From an uncultured Tenacibaculum sp. (GTDB lineage Bacteria; Bacteroidota; Bacteroidia; Flavobacteriales; Flavobacteriaceae), in assembly GCF_947499065.1 (NCBI RefSeq), contig NZ_CANMMT010000012.1, forward strand, positions 19,000-82,999: a stretch of DNA of 64,000 nt, written 5' to 3'. Of this stretch, positions 54,329 to 62,458 are shown one piece after another. Within the stretch, counting starts at the first letter, position 1. Each line of letters opens with the position of its first letter. A model generated the notes under the pieces. It was not told where the DNA came from. It was given only the letters and a program-made list of their open reading frames with translations, and made no database searches. The position numbers were made by a program, and so were the translations under genes.

Positions 54329-55171
54329 ATGAAAAAAACGATATATATTTTTTTATCAATTATAATGTTTCTTGTCTCTTGTAAAAAAGAAGAAAAGAAA
54401 CATTTTTATATTTTCAATGGTAAAAAAATCGATTACAAATTAATAAAATCAAATAAGGACTCTTCCTTTATAAATGGATATGGAGGAAAAATATATCCTA
54501 ATGGTAACCTTGAATATTTAGCTCTCTTTTCAGATGGAAAAGTTGTTGACTCTCTTTTCTATTATTATGAAAATGGAAACGTTAGAGAAAAAGGGTTAAT
54601 GAAAAACAAAAAGAGAAATAGTTGGTGGATTTATTTTCACAAAAATGGAAAACTGAATAAAAAAATTGAATGGTTTCAATTAAATGGAAAAGTATTAAAA
54701 AATCAAGAAATTTATTTTGATGAAAAAGGTAATATTAAGAAAGAACCAAGTTATTACTTTGACGTTTTAATTCCAGATACTTTAAAGGTTGGGCAAAATA
54801 TTTCAAGAATTAATAATTATGTTAGTAATCTGAACAATATAGATACGAGATATCTTTCAGTAATAATTGAGAATATTTATTCCGAATCTAAAGTTAGAAA
54901 TGACACATTTTCTGACGGTAGTTCAAGTCCATTTTTTGTAATTAATTCTAATAAAATTGGAAAAAAAATAATTGAAGGTAAAATCGAAGAAAAAGTTTTA
55001 AAAACAGATTTAATAAATAAAGACTCTACGACTTTGACAATTATAGACCAATATAGATTCTTTAGAAAAGAAGTTTATGTGGCTGAAAAACATAATGAAT
55101 CAGAAATGGAAAAATATATAAAATCTGAATTTGAAAAAATGATAAAAAAAATTAACTCCAACAATCGCTAA
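54329..55171 (+). CDS. Lipoprotein with MORN/YwqK-like repeats (280 aa)
   Basis: The signal ends in a lipobox (IIMFLVSCKKEEK). Residues about 45-140 hold MORN-type repeats as in YwqK-family proteins (YPNGNLEYLALFSDGKVVDS; YYENGNVREKGLMKNKKRNS; HKNGKLNKKIEWFQLNGKV). The C-terminal half is unfamiliar. YwqK-like proteins often appear with toxin systems, but no toxin is visible here. It is the only gene of its cassette-like unit. Confidence 0.75.
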   Translation: MKKTIYIFLSIIMFLVSCKKEEKKHFYIFNGKKIDYKLIKSNKDSSFINGYGGKIYPNGNLEYLALFSDGKVVDSLFYYYENGNVREKGLMKNKKRNSWWIYFHKNGKLNKKIEWFQLNGKVLKNQEIYFDEKGNIKKEPSYYFDVLIPDTLKVGQNISRINNYVSNLNNIDTRYLSVIIENIYSESKVRNDTFSDGSSSPFFVINSNKIGKKIIEGKIEEKVLKTDLINKDSTTLTIIDQYRFFRKEVYVAEKHNESEMEKYIKSEFEKMIKKINSNNR

Positions 55172-55342
55172 AAATTAACACGGATTTTAATACTTAATCC
55201 TATGATTAGCATATTTTATATGGTTGTCCATTTTTTTTGATTTGTTTTTAGAACAGAAAAAAAATAAAACAAAGTATAAAATTTCAACTAAGTTCTTAAT
55301 CAGAAATTAAGTCCTTTTTAATTCCCATACTAACCGTTAGCT
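55156..55342 (+). repeat. Degenerate attC-like element
   Basis: This starts CTCCAACAATCGCTAA, overlapping the stop codon (55169-55171), and ends CCGTTAGCT at 55336-55342. The gap 55172-55499 contains this element, then a stretch without a gene, and the short-family repeat at 55381. I see no credible ORF in it. Confidence 0.4.
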
Positions 55343-55380
55343 ATCATAAAATAAAATCGATTTAGTAAAAGTAAGTTTTA

Positions 55381-55481
55381 AAGTATTATTACATCTTCTT
55401 TATTTATATTGCATGTTATAAAATTGCAAAAAATAAACGGAACCAATTTTTTTTAAAATTTCGCATATAAACAAGTTGGCA
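55381..55481 (+). repeat. Intergenic repeat, short family, copy 1 (attC-like)
   Basis: It contains ACATCTTCTTTATTTATATT, TTGCATG, AAAATTGC, AAAATAAACGGAAC, TTTAAAATTTCGCATATAAA and CAAGTTGGCA. A second copy is at 58371. Its last 20 bp match the ends of the long-family repeats, so the families share the core-proximal arm. Confidence 0.6.
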
Positions 55482-55499
55482 ATAATAAAAATCGCGCTC

Positions 55500-56417
55500 A
55501 TGAAAAAAATCAATCTTGTAATAATAATTTGTCTTATTCTCTTTTGTTCTTGTCAGAATAATGGTGAGGAGGAATTAAAAGTTTTTCCTGTTGAAAGGAT
55601 TAATTCATCAAATCCAGCCCCTATTCCAGTTATGAATGGAACTATTCCTTTTATACCTGGAAAAAATACTCCTCAGGATGCAACTTATAGAATGTATTTC
55701 GATACATCTGAAAACCCTACCACAGTATTTGATTTGAAAATTCCTGAAAAAAAATACACTAACCTAAAAATTAATACAGCTTATTATTGGAGAGTTGAGA
55801 CAATAAGTAATAAAGGAGAAGTTTTGGCTAGCTCTCCTGTATGGAAGTTTATTACAGGAATTACAATTACAGTTAGAACTCAAAGTGATTTAACACTTTT
55901 AGGTAGTAATAAATATTCTAAAATAGAAGGTATATTAATTATTGGAGACCTTATTAATCTCAATGGCTCAGCTCCTCCTTCAACTGACATTAGCGATTTA
56001 TCTCCCTTAAAGGAATTGAATCAAGTTTATAAACTTGTAATCAACAATAATAATTTACTTAAAAACCTCAATGGTTTGTCAAATCTTAAAATTATTAATG
56101 ATGACTTATTTATTGGTCAAGGTCAAGATTTAAAAGGAGGAAATTCTTCTTTAGAAGACATTAGTGCTTTATCAAATATAGAATCTTTAGGTGGAACACT
56201 AATAATCTACAACAATGATAATCTAACTAGTTTAACAGGTTTAGAATCTTTAAAATCAATAAGTCAAGATTTAGTAATTGATAATAATATGAAACTAGAT
56301 AATTTTTGTGCTCTTGAATTACTTTTTAATAATTCAGGATTATCTGGAAATTATTATGTTAAGGATAATAGTTTTAACCCTACAAAAACAAATCTAATAG
56401 ACGGAAATTGTAATTAA
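55500..56417 (+). CDS. Lipoprotein with FN3-like and receptor-L/LRR-like domains (305 aa)
   Basis: I start at ATG 55500 (MKKINLVIIICLILFCSCQ), because the upstream TTG frame lacks support. After the lipobox an FN3-like domain (about 25-115, YYWRVETISNKGEVLASSPVWKF) is followed by an L-domain type leucine-rich region (LLKNLNGLSNLKIINDDLFIG; SLEDISALSNIESLGGTL; NLTSLTGLESLKSIS). It is probably a surface lipoprotein and is unrelated in detail to the giant LRR protein. Function unknown. Confidence 0.8.
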   Translation: MKKINLVIIICLILFCSCQNNGEEELKVFPVERINSSNPAPIPVMNGTIPFIPGKNTPQDATYRMYFDTSENPTTVFDLKIPEKKYTNLKINTAYYWRVETISNKGEVLASSPVWKFITGITITVRTQSDLTLLGSNKYSKIEGILIIGDLINLNGSAPPSTDISDLSPLKELNQVYKLVINNNNLLKNLNGLSNLKIINDDLFIGQGQDLKGGNSSLEDISALSNIESLGGTLIIYNNDNLTSLTGLESLKSISQDLVIDNNMKLDNFCALELLFNNSGLSGNYYVKDNSFNPTKTNLIDGNCN

Positions 56418-56429
56418 TTATTAATGACA

Positions 56430-56553
56430 CCGTAAAAAATTAATTACTAGCTTTAAGCAGTTTACGAAAGTCTTCGCTGATTTTTTACCTGTGATTTATT
56501 TACTAATCTTATTAATTACTACTCCCCTACTTACCATATACTAAACGTTGTAG
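56430..56553 (+). repeat. Weak attC-like element before the WG gene
   Basis: An A+T-rich spacer with a GCAGTTTACGAAAGTCTTCGCTG hairpin-like core ends ACGTTGTAG (core GTTGTAG at 56547-56553). Its start lacks a clear RYYYAAC, so only the right end fits. Confidence 0.35.
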
Positions 56554-56567
56554 TGCATTTGAGCAAA

Positions 56568-57089
56568 ATGAAAATTAGACAAATAACAATATTGATTTTT
56601 GGGGTGATAGCTACCTTTTCGTGTAGAAAATATATTGATAAAAAAACGACTAACTATCAGTATTTTGACATGCAAATATCTGACTCCATTTCAACCGAAA
56701 AATTAAAAGCAGTAACAAATGAAGAATATCTACAATATGGAGTAAAAATTGCATTTGTAAATGAAAATAACGACACTATAATTCCATTTGGAAAATATGC
56801 TTACTATGGAACTGACACGCTAGAATTCTATGCAAATGTTATTGAACACCCAAATGACAGCATTTATGGAAGACGAATTGCTATTGACCGAAATCAAAAT
56901 ATCTTGTTTGACCTCGTAATGTTTGACAATGGACCAGAACCTTTCAATGAGAATTTAACGAGAGTTTTTCGAAATGGAAAAATGGGATATGCGAATAAAT
57001 ATGGACGAATAGTCATTCCTTGTGAATATGATTATGCAAAATGGTTTGAAAAAGGAATATTTAGATTTAGACGAACACAAAAAAGTTGA
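56568..57089 (+). CDS. WG-repeat-like lipoprotein, probably frameshifted
   Basis: I start at ATG 56568 (MKIRQITILIFGVIATFSCRK, lipobox). The protein ends with a WG-type repeat (VFRNGKMGYANKYGRIVIPCEYDYAKWFEKG) and stops abruptly at 57089. In another frame the coding sense clearly continues as YLDLDEHKKVESDEWFF, then INKKGKKVK, to a stop at 57138, which is how such domains normally end. One extra A near 57056-57057 (GGA[A]TAT) would explain this, so the gene is either recently broken or carries a sequencing error. Confidence 0.7.
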   Translation: MKIRQITILIFGVIATFSCRKYIDKKTTNYQYFDMQISDSISTEKLKAVTNEEYLQYGVKIAFVNENNDTIIPFGKYAYYGTDTLEFYANVIEHPNDSIYGRRIAIDRNQNILFDLVMFDNGPEPFNENLTRVFRNGKMGYANKYGRIVIPCEYDYAKWFEKGIFRFRRTQKS

Positions 57090-57141
57090 AAGTGACGAAT
57101 GGTTCTTTATTAATAAAAAAGGAAAGAAAGTAAAATAAACA

Positions 57142-57277
57142 CAGCAACAATGTATAACCACAATTACACCGGATTCAATTACACTCGAATCCATTCGGAA
57201 TTACGAGTTTCAGTAATTAAGCGTAAAACAGTAATTTAAAACTCGTAACTGACGGTTATACGAGACCGTTGTTGACA
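57142..57277 (+). repeat. Intergenic repeat, palindromic family, copy 1 (attC-like)
   Basis: It begins CAGCAAC and ends GTTGACA. Outer arms are TGTATAACC (57151) and GGTTATACGA (57254). Internal hairpins are GGATTC/GAATCC and a perfect 10-bp TTACGAGTTT/AAACTCGTAA. Copies 2 and 3 are at 60858 and 63659. The next gene starts 12 bp after it. Confidence 0.7.
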
Positions 57278-57288
57278 AATATTGAAAA

Positions 57289-57714
57289 GTGACTGAAATA
57301 AAAAATATAATATCTGAATTAAAGAAGAATAATAAAAAAGAAGAAGCTTTTTTTGGATTTTATCATCAAGAAGGAGACGAAAATAATACATGTATAAAAG
57401 CAAATAAACAAGGTCTTGAATTATTTTCTGCCGAGTTATTAAAAGCCAGACTTGAAATTGAAAAGCGCAAATTTGAAAATGGAGAAGTTGAATATGCAGA
57501 ATTGGAAATTGACTGGACTAACTCAAATGCTGATTTCTATTTTGACAATGTAGAATTGACATCAAAAATAAAAACTAAAAAAGAAAACTCTTTCCCTGAA
57601 TATAAAGAAACGTGGAAAGATAAATTCTATGGATATTTGATTTTTGGAATTATCATTAGTTTGGTAATTATTTTCATAATTGGATTTGTAACAACTATAA
57701 AATGGATTTTTTAG
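57289..57714 (+). CDS. Hypothetical protein with C-terminal membrane anchor, GTG start (141 aa)
   Basis: The frame starts at GTG 57289, directly behind the preceding attC-like element. The first 105 residues are soluble, Lys/Glu-rich and helical (TEIKNIISELKKNNKKEEAF). One membrane helix lies near the end (YGYLIFGIIISLVIIFIIGFV). No family recognised. GTTGACAAAT before the gene and ATTTGCCAAC after it are near-perfect reverse complements. Confidence 0.65.
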   Translation: MTEIKNIISELKKNNKKEEAFFGFYHQEGDENNTCIKANKQGLELFSAELLKARLEIEKRKFENGEVEYAELEIDWTNSNADFYFDNVELTSKIKTKKENSFPEYKETWKDKFYGYLIFGIIISLVIIFIIGFVTTIKWIF

Positions 57715-57725
57715 AAAATAACGAT

Positions 57726-57842
57726 TTGCCAACAGTATATAACCGCAATTACACTCGAATCCACTCAGGATTGCCAACATCTGTTTCAAACCAAAATTTA
57801 ATAAATATTACCCCATAACTAACTAATGCTTGTACAAAACGC
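57726..57842 (+). repeat. Truncated palindromic-family element
   Basis: TTGCCAACAGTATATAACCG, then CAATTACACTCGAATCC, matches the left half of the palindromic family. The right half (GGTTATAC...GTTG) is missing and is replaced by unrelated A+T-rich sequence. A further TGTACAAAACGCTATAAG near 57832 resembles another element start, so this is probably a deletion join. Confidence 0.45.
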
Positions 57843-57865
57843 TATAAGTATTTAAAAATAACAAA

Positions 57866-58342
57866 ATGAAATATTACTCAATTTTAGCATTCCTCATTTT
57901 CCTTATATCTTGTACAAATAAGCGAACTGAAATAATATTGAATGCAGAAAATGTTGATGGACTAACTACTGAAGCAAACATAACTCTAAACGGATTTGAA
58001 ATTGGAAAAGTAGAAAACTTGAATTTAACCTCAGAAGGAACAATTGACATAAAGTGTGAATTAAAATCTGACATTAAAATTCCAGTTGATTCTAAATTTG
58101 CAATTGAAAGCATCAATTTACTTGGCTCTAAAGGAATCTTCGTCAAATTAGGAGAAAGTTCTGAGAACTTGAAAAATGGAGACAATATCGAACTTTCAAA
58201 AATTGAACCAACAAACTTGGAAGACTCTTTAGCAATTAAAGTTGGAGACTTCCTAGAGAGCTTAACAGGCAAGCAAAAACAAGACTCCATATTGATTGAG
58301 TTACGCAGACTTAATGATAACCTTGAAAAACAGCATAAATAA
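57866..58342 (+). CDS. MCE/MlaD-family lipoprotein (158 aa)
   Basis: After a lipobox signal (FLIFLISCTNKRT) comes one MCE/MlaD domain (ILNAENVDGLTTEANITLNGFEIGKVENLNL...IPVDSKFAIESINLLGSKGIFVKLGESS). MlaD proteins move phospholipids between membranes as part of an ABC system. Here no mlaE or mlaF partner is present and the protein is short with a brief helical tail, so it is an orphan, as expected for a mobile cassette gene. Confidence 0.82.
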   Translation: MKYYSILAFLIFLISCTNKRTEIILNAENVDGLTTEANITLNGFEIGKVENLNLTSEGTIDIKCELKSDIKIPVDSKFAIESINLLGSKGIFVKLGESSENLKNGDNIELSKIEPTNLEDSLAIKVGDFLESLTGKQKQDSILIELRRLNDNLEKQHK

Positions 58343-58370
58343 AGAGTAAAAGGAGTTTTTAAGGAACTAT

Positions 58371-58502
58371 AACATCTTCTTTATTTATATTGCATGTATA
58401 AAATTGCTAAAAATAAACGGAACTTATTTTTTTAAAATTTCGCATAGCCAACTAAATTAGACAGATACTAGGAACAAAGTTCTGCATATATAAAAGTTAC
58501 AC
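58371..58502 (+). repeat. Intergenic repeat, short family, copy 2 (attC-like)
   Basis: It matches 55381-55481 over AACATCTTCTTTATTTATAT, TGCATG, AAAATTGC, AAATAAACGGAAC and TTTAAAATTTCGCATA. About 50 bp of different sequence then follows before GCATATATAAAAGTTACAC. The presumed core GTTACAC is 12 bp before the next ATG. Confidence 0.55.
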
Positions 58503-58514
58503 TTTAATTTAATT

Positions 58515-58997
58515 ATGATAAATGAATTTAAAATGATATGGAAGGAGCAAAACTTAGAGCACTCTCCCAATTCTTCTCATTTTGAGTATCTCATTGATGG
58601 AGTAAACTTAAAGGATATTATTGATGCTAAATATGGTCATAATGCATTTGTTGAGCAGAATGGATTTCTGGGTTGGATTAATGAAAAACTGAATTTAAAA
58701 AACCTGAGACTTAGCGAGCAAATTCTAAAAGGAGAAAAAATCAACAATCTTTTATTAGCAGATGATAGCAAATTATTAAACTATGATTTTGAGTCTAAAA
58801 TTCCAATATACACATGTCAATGCGGAGATATTTACTGTAGTGGTTTAATCATAAATTTTGTTATATCTGACAATAAAATAACTTGGGACTTTGGTGATAA
58901 ATTAATGCCTATTTTTATATTCGACCTTGAACAATATCGAGAAGAAATCGATTCAAAAATTAAGAAACTTAAGAAAAATAAGTATGACAACACCTAA
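58515..58997 (+). CDS. Hypothetical protein with CxCGDxxC motif (160 aa)
   Basis: A soluble protein with CQCGDIYCSG near residue 110, followed by WDFGDK. It resembles a widespread uncharacterised family in which a strand with C.CGD.GC is followed by W.DF. The cysteines may bind metal. It shares its cassette-like unit with the next gene, 29 bp on. Function unknown. Confidence 0.65.
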   Translation: MINEFKMIWKEQNLEHSPNSSHFEYLIDGVNLKDIIDAKYGHNAFVEQNGFLGWINEKLNLKNLRLSEQILKGEKINNLLLADDSKLLNYDFESKIPIYTCQCGDIYCSGLIINFVISDNKITWDFGDKLMPIFIFDLEQYREEIDSKIKKLKKNKYDNT

Positions 58998-59026
58998 ACC
59001 GCATTAAAACACAATTTAACCAAACA

Positions 59027-59944
59027 ATGAAAATTTTAGTTTCGACAATATTATTTTTTCTTTTTTATTCGTCTTACGGACAAACCGTTTACGAATTAAA
59101 TAAAGCAGAATTAGAACATTGTCATACTTGTAAACCAAAAGACAAGAACCCTAATCCAAATCCTGATTGGGTAGAAACTGACTTAACTCGTTACAGAGAA
59201 ATGGTAAATCCAATTGAGAACTTAAAACCAACTGTAACTCATTATCTAACTATATATCCTTCACTTTTATCTGGTAAAGGAAATGCATCGAGCAAAACAA
59301 TAGAATTATTAGATGAACTAAAATTGATTTCTCACGATTTCTATGGTGGCTATACAAGTTTTAACTTAAAAATACTGACTTATAATGACCTAATAGTCTA
59401 TTCAAGATTGGACATTAAAGTTGAGGATAATGTATTTGAAAACAACTATCTTAAAGAGATTACAATTCCACTAACTTGTAGTGGAGCAAATATGGAGTAC
59501 TATAAACTATTCAACGAAAATCTTTCAGAATATCAAAAAAAGTATCCGAATTTTACTTTAGAAATTGACACGAACAGATACAGCATCGACGCTTTAAATG
59601 CGTATTACAATCTTAACCAAGTTGAGTGGAATTTAAACACTTATCATGTTGATGACGACTTTGTTCATTTTGCTAATACTTTTTTCAAAAAGCTTTTGGA
59701 AAACAAAGAATACGATGTTATCAAAAAGTTGATGTTCGGTGTGAATCCTGTAACAAGGATTTACGCTTATTCTGCATTGGAAAGAGCAAAAAAAGATGGA
59801 TTTGACATAGATAACGAAACAAAAGAACAAATGGAAATAGTAAAGAAAAGCGGATTGAAATTTAAAAGCGGAATTTTAAGTTGTTGGACTGGAAAGTTTG
59901 ACTATGATTATTATGATTTTTCCATAGAAACGAAAGAAAATTAA
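59027..59944 (+). CDS. Secreted hypothetical protein (305 aa)
   Basis: A signal peptide (MKILVSTILFFLFYSSYGQ) precedes a mature region with CHTC near residue 30 and a C-terminal helical part (FKKLLENKEYDVIKKLMFG...RIYAYSALERAKKDGFDIDNE) of the kind seen in HEAT-like or fringe domains of Bacteroidota hypothetical proteins. No enzymatic motif is visible. It ends 12 bp before a complete attC-like element. Confidence 0.65.
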   Translation: MKILVSTILFFLFYSSYGQTVYELNKAELEHCHTCKPKDKNPNPNPDWVETDLTRYREMVNPIENLKPTVTHYLTIYPSLLSGKGNASSKTIELLDELKLISHDFYGGYTSFNLKILTYNDLIVYSRLDIKVEDNVFENNYLKEITIPLTCSGANMEYYKLFNENLSEYQKKYPNFTLEIDTNRYSIDALNAYYNLNQVEWNLNTYHVDDDFVHFANTFFKKLLENKEYDVIKKLMFGVNPVTRIYAYSALERAKKDGFDIDNETKEQMEIVKKSGLKFKSGILSCWTGKFDYDYYDFSIETKEN

Positions 59945-59955
59945 TAAAAAATGTT

Positions 59956-60179
59956 GCCTAACAATGGCTATAAGTAATTGCTAATTCTCGCCTACCACTC
60001 ACCTACTCTTTAACAAAACTACTTATAATCCTTGCAAAATCATCAACGAACTTCGCAGGTAAAATAAACTTAAGAATACCATATCCTTTTTTTATGCTAT
60101 ATTCGAAAACTCTAAAAATTTTGAATATTTTGAGTTTTATTAAAACACCAAAAAAGTTCCACATATACACTAGTTAGGT
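59956..60179 (+). repeat. Intergenic repeat, long family, copy 4 (attC-like, complete)
   Basis: This is the most complete long copy. It starts GCCTAACAATGGCTATAAG, and contains TTGCAAAATCATCAACGAAC, AACTTAAGAATACCATATCC, GCTATATTCGAAAACT and TTTTGAGTTTTATTAAAACA. It ends CACATATACACTAGTTAGGTG. Start and end cores (GCCTAAC, GTTAGGT) are complementary. Confidence 0.7.
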
Positions 60180-60194
60180 GAAATTTGACCAAAA

Positions 60195-60863
60195 ATGAAA
60201 ATCAAATCGATAATATTAACTTCCTTTTTAATTATTTGTAGCTGTAAAGAATCGAATAACAAAAACAGACTAATTAATCAGAAGGAAGAAAAATCTATGA
60301 TTATTGATTCTGTTAAATCAAAAAAGAAGGAATTGATAATTCACGAAAAAATTCCTATTCCTGAATTGATTGATTTTGTAAAAGAAATTGAAAAAACTGA
60401 ATGGATTCCTGACACTTTAAGACTTAGAAAAAAGAAATTGTATGAATATTTGGGTAAAAAAACTTCATTTAATGGATATCCTTTTTATAGTATTGATTAT
60501 AAAAACACAGACTTAAAAAAAGCTTGTGAATTTGAGCCAAATATTTTAATGAGACAATCACCAAACCTTGACATTGAATTGTTTAAAAATGCTAAAAGTA
60601 TTTGGGGATATTTTTACAGAGATAAAAATGGGACGAACACAATCTCTGATGGAATAATAGAACAATGGGAATTTGAAACTGAATCGGACGCAATAAAAGC
60701 TCTCAAACAAATTCAACCTGCTGGACATTTTGTTTACTTTAATACAATGCCTTTTCATTGTAGAGTGAAAAATTATTTAATAACATTTAGGACAAGAGCA
60801 ATGATTTTTAGTTACGACCAGAAAAAAATATTTGAAAAATTTAAAAATAAAAACTGCACCTAA
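60195..60863 (+). CDS. Hypothetical lipoprotein (222 aa)
   Basis: The lipobox signal (LTSFLIICSCKESN) is followed by a Lys-rich linker and a globular domain (LYEYLGKKTSFNGYPFYSI...GYFYRDKNGTNTISDGIIEQWEFETES). Not recognised. GTTAGGTG lies 14 bp before the ATG and CACCTAAC overlaps the TAA stop; these are exact 8-bp reverse complements, the best cassette-end pair in the window. Confidence 0.65.
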   Translation: MKIKSIILTSFLIICSCKESNNKNRLINQKEEKSMIIDSVKSKKKELIIHEKIPIPELIDFVKEIEKTEWIPDTLRLRKKKLYEYLGKKTSFNGYPFYSIDYKNTDLKKACEFEPNILMRQSPNLDIELFKNAKSIWGYFYRDKNGTNTISDGIIEQWEFETESDAIKALKQIQPAGHFVYFNTMPFHCRVKNYLITFRTRAMIFSYDQKKIFEKFKNKNCT

Positions 60864-60989
60864 CAATGTATAATCTCAACTACGACGGATTCAACTACGT
60901 CCGAATCCACTTGAAATGCTAAAATCAATGTTTAACCGAAAATAAGTAATTTTAAATCCGTAACTGACGGTTATACGAGATCGTTGTGT
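60858..60989 (+). repeat. Intergenic repeat, palindromic family, copy 2 (attC-like)
   Basis: It starts ACCTAACAATGTATAATC, overlapping the stop of the preceding gene, and ends GGTTATACGAGATCGTTGTG. Internal pairs are ACGGATT/AATCCGT and GGATTC/GAATCC. Length and layout match the copies at 57142 and 63659. Confidence 0.7.
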
Positions 60990-61001
60990 ACAATATTAAA
61001 A

Positions 61002-61430
61002 ATGAAAAAAACAGATATCATATTTCAAGAATCAGAAGTCGAACAGGTCTTCCAAAAACTTATATCTGATTGGAATGAATTGACTGATTTCTATAATAAG
61101 GAAGTGAAGTTTGACTATGAAGATCCTAGTGATCGATTGGCTTATATTGACATTGCAGACATTTCCAGATTCATAGTTGATAAGAAAAAATCAGGGCAAA
61201 CTGAAAATTTTGAGACTTTCTTCAAGAATGTTGAAGAATTAATGACTCTTGGAGACGATTATGTTAAGAATTTGATTGTAGTAGGGTTATTTGAAGGAAT
61301 TCAAAACATAGGAGGTTATGAAATTGACTATTATAAATCCTTTGATAAATGGTTAAATAAAAACTCATTAAAAGCTTGGAGGGATTTGATAGATAGCTGG
61401 GAAAGTTTGGACTGGAAAAAGACTAATTAA
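61002..61430 (+). CDS. Hypothetical cytoplasmic protein (142 aa)
   Basis: I use ATG 61002 (MKKTDIIFQESEVEQVFQ) and not the upstream GTG that lies inside the attC-like core. The protein is small, acidic and largely helical (FQKLISDWNELTDFYNK...YVKNLIVVGLFEGIQNIGG). This pattern is common among uncharacterised and immunity-type proteins of Bacteroidota. No motif identifies it. Confidence 0.65.
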   Translation: MKKTDIIFQESEVEQVFQKLISDWNELTDFYNKEVKFDYEDPSDRLAYIDIADISRFIVDKKKSGQTENFETFFKNVEELMTLGDDYVKNLIVVGLFEGIQNIGGYEIDYYKSFDKWLNKNSLKAWRDLIDSWESLDWKKTN

Positions 61431-61465
61431 AGGCAAAAGATTTTAAATAAAAGGAAATAAACTAC

Positions 61466-61540
61466 CTACAACAATGGCTATAAAGCATAGGTCTATAAGC
61501 AATCAAACCGTTCCTATGCTACATATCCGGATCGTTGGCA
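61466..61540 (+). repeat. Compact attC-like hairpin (75 bp)
   Basis: It starts CTACAACAATGGCTATAAAG and ends ATCGTTGGCA. Internal arms AGCATAGG and CCTATGCT pair perfectly around about 23 nt, extended by GGCTATA / CATATCC. The size and folding are close to short classical attC sites. The next ATG is 12 bp on. Confidence 0.7.
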
Positions 61541-61552
61541 ATAATTTAAGAA

Positions 61553-62242
61553 ATGAGAAACTTCATATTTACATTAACCATTTTATTTTCCATTAATTCA
61601 TTTGGACAAATAATAAATGATGAATCTTATTTGGATTTAAGCTTTTTAAAGTTTAAAACTGAATTACTTAATTGTGTAATGCAAAAAGACACTTTGAAAC
61701 TAAAGGATTTTTTAGCAGAACGAGTATTTGAAAGTAAAGATATTTGTGGATATCCTGGATGTCCTAAAGATCAGCTAATAAAATATTACTTTAAGGAAAG
61801 TGCTGAAGATTCTTGGAAAGATATGTTGGCTATTTTAAGATTTGGTTTTAGTCGACTTGAAGATGAAAACCCAGATAACATTGTGCCTCACGATAAAGTA
61901 ATTTTTCAAGGACCTTCCTATTTAAAGAAAATAGATACCGAAAATCAACTCTTGATTTTGGGAGAAAATGTTAATATTAGAAAAGAACCGAGCCTCAAGT
62001 CCGAAATAATAAGAACTGCTACATACGAAGTTTTTAATTGTGATTGTAACACTTTAACAATGACAAATAAAACATATCAAACTGTTGACGGAATTAATTG
62101 GATTGAAATAAAATTAGAACAAAATAAAATTGGTTATGTTTCATCTAAACTTACTTCTTATGATTTAATAAAGGAAATGACAATTGCTAAAGTAAATGGG
62201 GAATGGAAAATAATATCTTGGTTTCAAACATCAGGATGTTAA
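61553..62242 (+). CDS. Secreted protein with bacterial SH3 domain (229 aa)
   Basis: A signal peptide (MRNFIFTLTILFSINSFGQ) is followed by an unfamiliar N-domain with CGYPGC, then an SH3b-type domain at about 140-205 (LLILGENVNIRKEPSLKSEIIRT...GINWIEIKLEQNKIGYVSSKLTS), and a short final strand pair. SH3b domains bind cell-wall or other surface ligands. GTTGGC before the gene and GCCAAC after it pair as reverse complements. Confidence 0.78.
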   Translation: MRNFIFTLTILFSINSFGQIINDESYLDLSFLKFKTELLNCVMQKDTLKLKDFLAERVFESKDICGYPGCPKDQLIKYYFKESAEDSWKDMLAILRFGFSRLEDENPDNIVPHDKVIFQGPSYLKKIDTENQLLILGENVNIRKEPSLKSEIIRTATYEVFNCDCNTLTMTNKTYQTVDGINWIEIKLEQNKIGYVSSKLTSYDLIKEMTIAKVNGEWKIISWFQTSGC

Positions 62243-62251
62243 AAAAACTGT

Positions 62252-62440
62252 AGCCAACAACGGCTATAAGTAATGCGGAGCTGTATTGCAAAACAAGACT
62301 CTCTGCTTCTTTTTCCGCTCGCAATTTGTATCTTTATTCAAGAAAATAACAAACATAAAAGAGGCTCGCTTAAGTCAGTGCTCAATCGAATCTGAAAGGC
62401 TTTCTAAAAACTCGCACTACACATAGCAAGAACGTTATGT
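62252..62440 (+). repeat. attC-like element after the SH3 gene
   Basis: It starts AGCCAACAACGGCTATAAG and ends AAGAACGTTATGT, 189 bp. The interior (GCTCGCAATTTGTATCTTTA, AGAGGCTCGCTTAAG) is unlike the other families and less A+T rich than its surroundings. The opening TAACAA/CAACAA...GGCTATAAG is shared with elements at 59956 and 61466. Confidence 0.6.
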
Positions 62441-62458
62441 GTCATTAAAAAAATCCGA

